A DNA stretch of 6,437 nt, taken from positions 1 through 6,437 of the forward strand of contig CATYXQ010000076.1 in NCBI GenBank assembly GCA_958414825.1, in the 5' to 3' direction. The DNA comes from an uncultured Eubacteriales bacterium (GTDB lineage: Bacteria > Bacillota > Clostridia > Oscillospirales > CAG-272). Positions within the stretch are counted from its first letter, which is position 1. The number at the start of each line of letters is the position of its first letter. A program made the position numbers and the translations under genes. Positions 1 through 5,308 of the stretch are shown here, piece after piece. Below the pieces are notes generated by a model. That model saw only the letters and a list, made by a program, of their open reading frames with translations. It had not been told where the DNA came from and made no database searches.

Positions 1-1
1 C

Positions 2-250
2 AAAGCTCAAAGGCCGCTTCATACAGCGGACATCTCAGATCTTTTAAAGAGCTTTCTATATGCCGCCATTATGGCGAGCATTGTTTATTTTTTAAATAAA
101 ACGATTCCCATTGACACCGAATTTTTGCGTACAATCCTCTGTATAGCTGCCGGTATTCTTATCTACGCCGGACTGCTTTTTCTGTCTCCCACAGAAGAAT
201 TTCGCTTCATAAAATACAAACTTATAAAAAGGAAGACCAATCGTGATTAA
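2..250 (+). CDS. C-terminal fragment of a probable polysaccharide (Wzx/MurJ-like) flippase
   Basis: The reading frame is open from the window edge to a TAA at 248-250, giving about 82 residues; the start lies outside the window. The fragment has two hydrophobic segments, roughly residues 17-29 (FLYAAIMASIVYF) and 44-61 (LRTILCIAAGILIYAGLL), and ends in a basic tail (KYKLIKRKTNRD). Two last membrane helices followed by a short charged cytoplasmic tail are what the C-terminal polysaccharide-synthesis domain of Wzx/MurJ-type lipid-linked oligosaccharide flippases looks like. The stop overlaps the start of the following glycosyltransferase gene by 8 bases, so the two are almost certainly co-transcribed and probably translationally coupled, which supports a role in glycan export. 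The family assignment rests on hydrophobic pattern and context, not on a diagnostic motif; another polytopic membrane protein of the same operon, such as a polymerase, is possible. Confidence 0.55.
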   Translation, partial: KAQRPLHTADISDLLKSFLYAAIMASIVYFLNKTIPIDTEFLRTILCIAAGILIYAGLLFLSPTEEFRFIKYKLIKRKTNRD

Positions 251-1373
251 AGTCATCAACGTAATCAGCGATACCAATATAGGCGGTGCGGGTACCGTAC
301 TTCTCACTACGCTATATAATATTGACCGCGGCAAATTTGAAGTAAAGGTCGCATTGCCCGAAAACAGCGCTTTAATTCCGAAAATTGACGCGCTGGGGTT
401 TGAATGCATTCAGACCAAGGGCAGTGCAGACCGCTCGTTTGATCTGCATGCCGTTAAAGAATTTATTCATATTTTCAAAGCGGAAAAGCCGGATATCGTC
501 CATACGCACGCGGCATTTTCCGCGCGGATCGCTGCCTTTTTGTGCGGTATACGCGTACGAATTTATACACGGCACTCCACTTTTGCCCCGCGCCCGATCT
601 TGACGCGGTTTCCGTTTAAACAGCTATGCGGATTTGTCAACAACACGCTCTCTACCGCAATGATCGCTGTTTCAGAATCCGCAAAACAGAATATGACCGA
701 CGTCGGCGTCAATCCAAAAAAAATTCAGGTTATCATCAACGGCGCGGAACCGCTTCGTACGGTTGACGCGGCAGAAAGCGCCGCACTGCGGGAAAAACTC
801 GGTATTGCGGCCTCCGATTTTGTCGTCGGCATGTCTGCAAGACTGGACGAGGTAAAAGGACACATTTATCTGATTGAAGCAGCAAGAATTCTCCGCGAAC
901 GCGGAACTGCAAATCTCAAAGTATTGATTATCGGAACCGGTCCGCTTGAAAAGCAGTTAAAAAGCAAAGTCCGGGAATATAACTTGGAAAATTGTGTGAT
1001 TTTTCCAGGATTTGTGCATGACGTCGCACCGTATGTACAGATTATGGATATCATCATAAACTGCTCCTTCGGCACCGAAGCCACCAGTATGGCGCTAATT
1101 GAAGCGATGAGCTTGGCGAAACCCGCAATCGCTACCGATTACGGCGGGAACGCGCAGATCATTGAAAACGGGAAAAACGGATATATCATTCCTCAGAAAA
1201 GCGCTTCCAATTTGGCCGAGGCCATCAGCAAGTTGCTTGCCGATCCGGCTCGACGGCTTGAAATGTCCAAGGTCGCCTATTCAAAATATATTTGCCGCCT
1301 AACCGGGAAAATCATGACCGGAAAGGTAGAAAAATTATATGAAGATGGATATCACACACGATGCAAAAAATAA
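243..1373 (+). CDS. Glycosyltransferase family 4 (GT-B fold) protein
   Basis: The 376-residue product has the length and layout of a retaining GT4 enzyme, which transfers a sugar from a nucleotide-sugar donor to a lipid- or glycan-linked acceptor at the cytoplasmic face of the membrane. The N-terminal Rossmann half opens with MIKVINVISD and the glycine loop IGGAG (13-17), and contains PDIVHTHAAFS (83-93). The C-terminal half has the hinge sequence NGAE (166-169), the donor-binding residues R200 and K205-G206, GTGP (231-234), and the E-x7-E motif at E279 and E287 followed by DYGGNAQII (299-307). The GTG start is chosen because AAAGGAAG lies 7 bases upstream and the N-terminus then begins exactly at the first beta strand. 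It overlaps the flippase gene by 8 bases and the VanZ-family gene by 13. Donor and acceptor cannot be told from sequence; capsular, wall or exopolysaccharide assembly is inferred from neighbours. Confidence 0.92.
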   Translation: MIKVINVISDTNIGGAGTVLLTTLYNIDRGKFEVKVALPENSALIPKIDALGFECIQTKGSADRSFDLHAVKEFIHIFKAEKPDIVHTHAAFSARIAAFLCGIRVRIYTRHSTFAPRPILTRFPFKQLCGFVNNTLSTAMIAVSESAKQNMTDVGVNPKKIQVIINGAEPLRTVDAAESAALREKLGIAASDFVVGMSARLDEVKGHIYLIEAARILRERGTANLKVLIIGTGPLEKQLKSKVREYNLENCVIFPGFVHDVAPYVQIMDIIINCSFGTEATSMALIEAMSLAKPAIATDYGGNAQIIENGKNGYIIPQKSASNLAEAISKLLADPARRLEMSKVAYSKYICRLTGKIMTGKVEKLYEDGYHTRCKK

Positions 1374-1873
1374 AACTTTTTTCTTCTGTAAAAGTTCGCG
1401 TTCTGTTTTTTATGTTCGGTTTGTTAGGGTGCGGTCTGATTTTCTACATGTCCGCCGAGCCTGCGGTCGTTTCTACCGAACGCAGCAGCAGCCTCTCCTA
1501 TACGCTCTTAAAATTGGTTATGCCGGACTTTGAAACACTCGGAGAAACACGCCAAACCGAACTGGCAAAAACAACCGAGCACGTTCTCCGTAAAGGGGCG
1601 CACTTTTGCATATATATGACCCTCGGAATCTCTGCTTGCCTTTTTTCCATGTGCTTTGCATCAAGCGGACAGACTCATTTTTTTCGTTCGTTTGCATTCT
1701 GCTTTTTGTTTGCAGTCGGCGACGAATGGCATCAATGGTTTGTTCCGGGACGCGCCGCGCGCGGTTCAGACATACTGCTGGACAGTGCCGGTGCGCTCTG
1801 TGGAATTTTGCTGATTTTGTATGCGACAAAGTTTTGGCTGAGACGTAAAAATGCGTTTCACCAAAATAGATAA
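1361..1873 (+). CDS. VanZ-family integral membrane protein
   Basis: The 170-residue product carries the signature motifs of the VanZ-like family: SAEPA after the first membrane helix (31-35), RKGAHF (77-82), DEWHQ (121-125), FVPGR (127-131), and paired aspartates D137 and D141 before the last helix. About four membrane segments are visible: roughly 12-30, 80-100, 107-125 and 140-157. The family is named after the teicoplanin-resistance accessory protein VanZ, but most members are of unknown function and occur in Gram-positive envelope loci, so this call does not imply glycopeptide resistance. The ATG overlaps the end of the glycosyltransferase gene and has no good ribosome binding site, so translation is probably coupled to the upstream gene. 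An in-frame ATG at 1412 (residue 18) would cut into the first helix and is less likely. This is the last gene of the rightward unit. Confidence 0.9.
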   Translation: MQKIKLFSSVKVRVLFFMFGLLGCGLIFYMSAEPAVVSTERSSSLSYTLLKLVMPDFETLGETRQTELAKTTEHVLRKGAHFCIYMTLGISACLFSMCFASSGQTHFFRSFAFCFLFAVGDEWHQWFVPGRAARGSDILLDSAGALCGILLILYATKFWLRRKNAFHQNR

Positions 1874-1886
1874 ACGGACGCATTTT
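1848..1886 (+). repeat. Inverted repeat spanning the stop codon of the VanZ-family gene
   Basis: AAAATGCGT (1848-1856) is exactly complementary to ACGCATTTT (1878-1886), with 21 bases between the arms. The transcript could fold into a 9-bp stem around the TAA codon. It is not followed by a U-run, so it is not itself an intrinsic terminator. It may protect the 3' end or be a chance AT-rich match. Confidence 0.3.
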
Positions 1887-1990
1887 ATAAATAACCGCCG
1901 ATTCTACCCGTTTGCCGGTGTGGTTGACTGTGCTCCCGCTTAATTTTATTGTATATCCTTGTATACTGCTTATTGCCATTCATCTTTTCT

Positions 1991-2015
1991 CCCTCGGAAA
2001 GACCGGGGGTTTTTT
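1991..2015 (+). terminator. Rho-independent terminator of the flippase-GT4-VanZ operon
   Basis: CCCTCGG (1991-1997) pairs with CCGGGGG (2003-2009), including one G-U pair, around the loop AAAGA. Six T residues follow (2010-2015). No T-run lies on the other side, so it works only on the rightward transcript. It sits 118 bases past the VanZ-family stop codon. Confidence 0.85.
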
Positions 2016-2024
2016 GTATAACAT

Positions 2025-2061
2025 AAAAAACGGCATAGTCTCAATGGCTATACCGTTTTTT
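2025..2061. terminator. Bidirectional Rho-independent terminator between convergent operons
   Basis: AAAAAACGG (2025-2033) pairs with CCGTTTTTT (2053-2061), and ATAG (2035-2038) with CTAT (2048-2051), with a single C/A mismatch between them and a 9-base loop. A-tract and T-tract flank the stem, so both strands end in a U-run after the hairpin. It lies 22 bases past the stop of the leftward CARF-DUF1887 gene and serves as that unit's terminator, while backing up the terminator at 1991-2015. Confidence 0.88.
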
Positions 2062-2082
2062 GCTTTGTTCAATTTTAAGGAT

Positions 2083-3327
2083 TCATGTGCAAATGTCACA
2101 AGTATTTCTCCGGTCAAAGTGCGCTAAATCTTCAGTCAAATCAACCTCATCCATCATATACACATCAAAAATCACCTGAATACCCATTTCCTTTGCCCGA
2201 TTCAAAAAATGCATATCTTTTTCTTTATGCCCTGAAAGCATCTGTAATACGATAATCTTCTGCACATGGCGTCCTCCGAATTTTCGAGCCACCGTCGAAA
2301 GCTTATACAATTCTTCCTCATGAACGTAACCGTTTTTACAGGAAATAAAATACGGAATCATGCCGCGCATTAAAATAACATCCGTCTCATTCACAGTCAT
2401 ATTTTTTCCTGAAACAACATCCCAGTCGAGCACAGCACCGGTCATGGCATCCTGAAATACAGGACTGCCATCCTCATTTCGGCATTCAAGCGCAGTCATA
2501 AAAATTTTCAACTCCAGCAAAAAACCGGCGCGACGCAAACATTCTCGCACGCAACGATTCTTGTACACATATGAAATATGGGATGAGGAAACGTCCATCA
2601 TTGAAATCAAACCGGCACGATGCAATGGAATCAAAATATTTACAGCTTCATTATAGCTTGCAATCTTATTTTGTCGCTTTGCTTCTTTAATCGAAACAGT
2701 TACCTCCAACCCGTTGCGAATCCCCAAGGCATCTATTACGGCCAGACAATTTGTATTTGAATTCCAACGATTCGGATTTTGACAGCAGATTTTCCACATT
2801 AGCTGCAGATCTCCAAGAGCATTGTGCGTCTGCCCCGACTCCAGTCCTAACCCAGACACATCCGTGCAATCAACGACAATGCCGCCATGCAATTCAACCG
2901 TTTCCCGCACATTTAGTGCAGGATTTTCGGCCTTAAAAAAATACGAAGTACTATGACTCTGAATCTCTCCGCTAAACGGATCTATGCAATGCAGCTGCGT
3001 ATGCACCGGACGAACTATATCAAAAGCACGTCCGAGTAAAAACAGCAAAACCTCGTCTCCGCCTTTTAAATCTACAATTAAATTTCTTTCGCGCTGCAAA
3101 ATATCTATAAAGCATTGCAAAATTTTTTCATCATTGCCGAATGGAACACAAATCGGCATAATCTTTACGCCCATTTGTCTGGACGAAAATATTTTTTCAA
3201 ATAAACGGCACTCTTTTTTCAGTTGTTTCTCGTCATATCCGATATAAATAACTTTATCGGCATGATAAGATAATGTCGTAATCAAATTATCTATAGAGGA
3301 CTTATCAAAAAATTCCAGAACTGTCAT
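2083..3327 (-). CDS. CARF-DUF1887 (Card1/Can2-like) putative ligand-activated nuclease
   Basis: The 414-residue soluble protein appears to have three parts. Residues 1-160 look like a CARF Rossmann-type sensor: first strand and helix (MTVLEFF...), KVIYIGYD (25-32), and NLIVDLKGGDEVLLFLLG (82-99), which matches the position of the GG-containing ligand loop that binds cyclic oligoadenylate in CARF proteins. Residues about 170-270 are helical and winged-helix-like (LIPLHRAGLI at 232-241, SYVYKNRCVRECLRRAG at 252-268). Residues about 268-400 resemble the DUF1887 PD-(D/E)xK nuclease: E272, D301, NETDV (313-317), and FISCKNG (327-333). In Card1 and Can2 such proteins are switched on by cyclic tetra-adenylate made by type III CRISPR Cas10 and cut nucleic acids. 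Here S329 stands where the canonical ExK motif has the acid, so activity is uncertain. No cas gene or array is nearby. It follows the epimerase gene by 47 bp on the same strand with no promoter visible between, so it is probably co-transcribed. Confidence 0.72.
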   Translation of the reverse strand: MTVLEFFDKSSIDNLITTLSYHADKVIYIGYDEKQLKKECRLFEKIFSSRQMGVKIMPICVPFGNDEKILQCFIDILQRERNLIVDLKGGDEVLLFLLGRAFDIVRPVHTQLHCIDPFSGEIQSHSTSYFFKAENPALNVRETVELHGGIVVDCTDVSGLGLESGQTHNALGDLQLMWKICCQNPNRWNSNTNCLAVIDALGIRNGLEVTVSIKEAKRQNKIASYNEAVNILIPLHRAGLISMMDVSSSHISYVYKNRCVRECLRRAGFLLELKIFMTALECRNEDGSPVFQDAMTGAVLDWDVVSGKNMTVNETDVILMRGMIPYFISCKNGYVHEEELYKLSTVARKFGGRHVQKIIVLQMLSGHKEKDMHFLNRAKEMGIQVIFDVYMMDEVDLTEDLAHFDRRNTCDICT

Positions 3328-3333
3328 ACCTAT

Positions 3334-3340
3334 TCACCCC
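3334..3340 (-). promoter_or_regulatory. Ribosome binding site of the CARF-DUF1887 gene
   Basis: Read on the minus strand, GGGGTGA lies 7 bases before the ATG. It matches most of the GGAGGTGA anti-16S consensus and supports the start at 3327, the first codon of a CARF-like beta strand. Confidence 0.6.
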
Positions 3341-3374
3341 AAGTTTCAAATTGCACACATACATCAAAATATTA

Positions 3375-4472
3375 CTAAGAATTTGAACAAAGTATATCCG
3401 CAATTCTACGACTTGCGAAACCGTCTCCATACGGATTGGAAGCGTTCGACATTGCTTCATATGTCTTTACATCTTCCAACAAAAGCTTAAAGTTTTGATA
3501 AATAATCTCTTCGTTTGTTCCAACCAATTTTAATGTACCGGCTTCGACTCCCTCCGGTCGTTCAGTTGTGTCTCTCATTACCAAAACAGGCTTTCCGAGA
3601 GACGGCGCCTCTTCTTGTATGCCGCCGCTATCTGTCAAAATCAAATGGGCACGAGCCAAAAAATTGTGAAAATCTAAAACATCAAGCGGTTCAATCAAAT
3701 GAATCCGCGAACAACTCCCAAATATTTCATTTGCCGCTTCACGCACAGCAGGATTCAGATGAATCGGATAAATTGCTTTCACATCCGCATGTTCATCAAT
3801 GATACGACGAATCGCCCGAAACATGTGCCGCATCGGCTCACCGAGATTTTCTCTGCGATGTGCGGTAATTAAAATCAAACGAGCATCTTCTGCCCACTGC
3901 AATTCCGGATGCGTATAGTCCTCCCTCACTGTTGTGCGGAGCGCATCAATGCCTGTATTGCCGGTTACAAAGATACTGGACGCATTCTTTCCCTCGCAAA
4001 TCAGATTCTGTTTTGCGCATTCTGTGGGCGCGAAATTATATTTTGCTAAAATTCCCACAGCTTGACGGTTAAATTCCTCCGGATACGGAGAATAAATATT
4101 ATATGTACGAAGTCCCGCTTCCACATGCCCAACCGGAATCTGCATATAGTAACAAGCCAACGCTGCGGCAAAGGTCGTTGAAGTATCTCCATGTACCAAT
4201 ACAATATCCGGCTTTATATTCTCAAGTACTTCCCGAATGCGCAAGAGGATCTGACTTGTAATATCAAAAAGCGTCTGCTGTTCTTTCATAACGGCAAGAT
4301 CATAATCCGGTACGACACCGAATATACGCAACACGGAATCCAGCATTTGACGATGCTGACCGGATACGCATACCACAGTTTGGATACCCGGCCGTTTTTT
4401 CAATTCATTGACAAGCGGGCACATTTTTATTGCCTCAGGCCGTGTGCCAAACACAAGCATAATTTTTTTCAT
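3375..4472 (-). CDS. wecB: UDP-N-acetylglucosamine 2-epimerase (non-hydrolysing)
   Basis: The 365-residue enzyme interconverts UDP-GlcNAc and UDP-ManNAc in the cytoplasm, supplying ManNAc units (or ManNAcA after oxidation) for teichoic-acid linkage units, capsule or other surface glycans. It is full length for the family and every signature is present: FGTRPEAIKM (8-17), GQH (38-40), HGDTST (94-99), VEAGLRT (117-123), PEEFNR (131-136), THRREN-type TAHRREN (203-209), DSGGIQEEAPSLGKP (281-295) and RDTTERPEGV (300-309). D96, E118, E132 and H205 line up with the catalytic and substrate residues known as Asp95, Glu117, Glu131 and His213 in the E. coli enzyme. The same protein is called MnaA in Bacillus and Staphylococcus. 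It is the first gene of the leftward unit, with a strong promoter upstream and a roughly 100-base leader. The context of a glycosyltransferase and flippase just across the convergent terminator fits a surface-glycan region. Confidence 0.96.
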   Translation of the reverse strand: MKKIMLVFGTRPEAIKMCPLVNELKKRPGIQTVVCVSGQHRQMLDSVLRIFGVVPDYDLAVMKEQQTLFDITSQILLRIREVLENIKPDIVLVHGDTSTTFAAALACYYMQIPVGHVEAGLRTYNIYSPYPEEFNRQAVGILAKYNFAPTECAKQNLICEGKNASSIFVTGNTGIDALRTTVREDYTHPELQWAEDARLILITAHRRENLGEPMRHMFRAIRRIIDEHADVKAIYPIHLNPAVREAANEIFGSCSRIHLIEPLDVLDFHNFLARAHLILTDSGGIQEEAPSLGKPVLVMRDTTERPEGVEAGTLKLVGTNEEIIYQNFKLLLEDVKTYEAMSNASNPYGDGFASRRIADILCSNS

Positions 4473-4473
4473 A

Positions 4474-4487
4474 CGATCCCCCGATCG
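4474..4487 (-). promoter_or_regulatory. Epimerase ribosome binding site inside a small palindrome
   Basis: On the minus strand CGATC-GGGG-GATCG forms a 5-bp stem with a GGGG loop that ends one base before the ATG. The only Shine-Dalgarno-like sequence (GGGGGA) is this loop plus the start of the 3' arm. The mRNA could therefore mask or present its ribosome binding site through this hairpin; the stem is short, so the effect may be slight. Confidence 0.45.
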
Positions 4488-4577
4488 ATCATTTCTGACT
4501 ACAAAACAAACTGTTTTTATTTTATACCGCTGATTGCATAAATATCTTTTTATTCTAAAAATATCAAATGTGAATTC

Positions 4578-4607
4578 ATTATACTAAAATTACAGAATCC
4601 TTGTCAA
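4578..4607 (-). promoter_or_regulatory. Consensus sigma-A promoter for the wecB unit
   Basis: On the minus strand TTGACA (4607-4602) and TATAAT (4583-4578) are both perfect, with an 18-bp spacer (17 is optimal). The transcript would start near 4571 and carry a leader of about 100 bases before the epimerase ATG. Confidence 0.88.
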
Positions 4608-4724
4608 CATTTTTGGGGAATGATAAAGCATTTTTTCAAAAAGATTTTCTTTTGTGTCCTTAAAAACGCCAAAAAATATCTTGAACATAAAATTTTCAAT
4701 TTTATTCTTCGGTTTTTCTCAAAA

Positions 4725-4746
4725 AAAATAGCTATTTTATGCATAA
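4725..4746. repeat. Two adjoining palindromes upstream of the marR promoter
   Basis: AAAATAGCTATTTT (4725-4738) is a perfect 14-bp palindrome, and TTATGCATAA (4737-4746) is a perfect 10-bp palindrome sharing its last two bases. They lie 25 bp or more upstream of the marR -35 box, where an activator or regulator could bind. In sequence this AT-rich they could also be chance. Confidence 0.3.
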
Positions 4747-4770
4747 ACAAATAAGCAACTATTTTTTCTA

Positions 4771-4798
4771 TTGACAAAGACAAGAAAAAATGTATAAT
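4771..4798 (+). promoter_or_regulatory. Sigma-A promoter for the marR-ABC exporter operon
   Basis: TTGACA (4771-4776) and TATAAT (4793-4798) are both perfect, separated by 16 bp. The start of transcription would be near 4805, immediately before the GCAAC/GTTGC operator-like repeat, giving a leader of about 54 bases. Confidence 0.88.
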
Positions 4799-4808
4799 AT
4801 TTTCATAT

Positions 4809-4828
4809 GCAACAGTTGCTATTGCAAC
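4809..4828 (+). promoter_or_regulatory. Probable MarR operator made of three GCAAC half-sites
   Basis: GCAAC (4809-4813), GTTGC (4815-4819) and GCAAC (4824-4828) form two overlapping palindromes: GCAAC-A-GTTGC and GTTGC-TATT-GCAAC. The block starts a few bases after the predicted transcription start, a position where a bound dimer would block RNA polymerase. A further GCAAC lies at 4755-4759, upstream of the -35 box. MarR proteins typically bind palindromes with GTTGC/GCAAC-like arms near their own promoter, so autorepression is inferred. Confidence 0.65.
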
Positions 4829-4858
4829 AAAATATAAAATCAAAGAAAGGAAGGACTT

Positions 4859-5308
4859 ATGCCGACTTTCATGCTCCAAATCAACATCATCAGCCGATGC
4901 GCCGGAATTTACCGGACAGATCAATTGCGTGGAACAGACCTCCATGCCTGTCATCACAGTTACGTTCTAACCATCTGCCGTCATCCCGGAATTTCTCAGG
5001 AAGAACTGTCCCATCAAATTTATATCAACAAAAGCAACGTTACCCGCCATTTGGCCTATCTAGAAACACATGACTATGTTATCCGCAGTCAAAGCGAAAC
5101 AGACAAACGTGTTATGCTTGTCTATCCTACGCAAAAAATGCTGGATGTGCTTCCGGATGTAAAACGAATTACCGGAGAATGGAATGAGTATCTCACAGAA
5201 GAATTTTCAGACCATGAAATGAACCAATTTCGATCTATGCTAAATCGGATCTCAGATCGCGCAAAAAAATACGTAGATGGCAAGGAAGAACAAAAAATAT
5301 GCGAATAA
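4859..5308 (+). CDS. MarR-family winged-helix transcriptional regulator
   Basis: The 149-residue product is the usual length for MarR and has the standard order: N-terminal dimerisation helices (about 1-40), helix-turn-helix (GISQEELSHQIYINKSNVTRH within 44-64, the recognition helix around 57-69), and a beta wing with the hallmark DKR (82-84) followed by VMLVYPT. C-terminal helices (92-140) complete the dimer interface. MarR proteins are dimeric repressors released by small ligands such as antibiotics or phenolics. The start at 4859 is preceded by AAAGGAAGGA; an in-frame ATG at residue 5 is too far from that site. Its TAA overlaps the ABC exporter start by 10 bases, so the regulator is expected to control that exporter and, through the repeat at 4809-4828, itself. 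The inducer cannot be read from the sequence. Confidence 0.93.
   Translation: MPTFMLQINIISRCAGIYRTDQLRGTDLHACHHSYVLTICRHPGISQEELSHQIYINKSNVTRHLAYLETHDYVIRSQSETDKRVMLVYPTQKMLDVLPDVKRITGEWNEYLTEEFSDHEMNQFRSMLNRISDRAKKYVDGKEEQKICE

Larger units (their letters stand above)
4473..4858. other. Divergent intergenic region between wecB and marR
   Basis: These 386 AT-rich bases separate two divergent operons and hold a promoter for each, an operator-like repeat, and a roughly 100-base wecB leader. The 160 or so bases between the two -35 boxes (4608-4770) are dense in A- and T-runs and contain small palindromes, but no convincing gene, RNA gene or terminator. An open frame on the minus strand across 4604-4957 is low-complexity, runs through the promoter and operator elements and into marR, and is not regarded as a gene. 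Confidence 0.7.

Noticed and set aside
1361..1873. Reading the VanZ-family gene as a glycopeptide-resistance determinant
   Set aside because: Only the family motifs are present. No vanA/vanH/vanX-like genes are here, and most VanZ-family proteins lie outside resistance clusters.
1518..1979. Long minus-strand open frame opposite the VanZ-family gene
   Set aside because: It is antisense to a gene with clear family motifs, its translation is basic and low in recognisable structure, and it has no promoter of its own.
1912..2127. Small plus-strand open frame with a hydrophobic start, between the convergent operons
   Set aside because: It runs through both terminator hairpins and into the antisense of the CARF gene, with no ribosome binding site. 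Its hydrophobic look comes from T-rich terminator sequence.
2083..3327. Possibility that a CRISPR array accompanies the CARF gene
   Set aside because: I looked for regularly spaced direct repeats of about 25-40 bases on both sides and saw none in the window. An array elsewhere in the genome is not excluded.
4616..4645. Possible terminator-like T/A-rich hairpin (ATTTTTTCAAAAAGATTT region)
   Set aside because: The stem is only A-T pairs, short and imperfect, with no GC core. It lies between divergent promoters where no transcript is expected to end.
4604..4957. Minus-strand open frame covering the marR promoter
   Set aside because: It is read from A/T-run intergenic DNA plus the antisense of marR, and is full of lysine, phenylalanine and isoleucine. 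Promoter and operator elements explain the region better.
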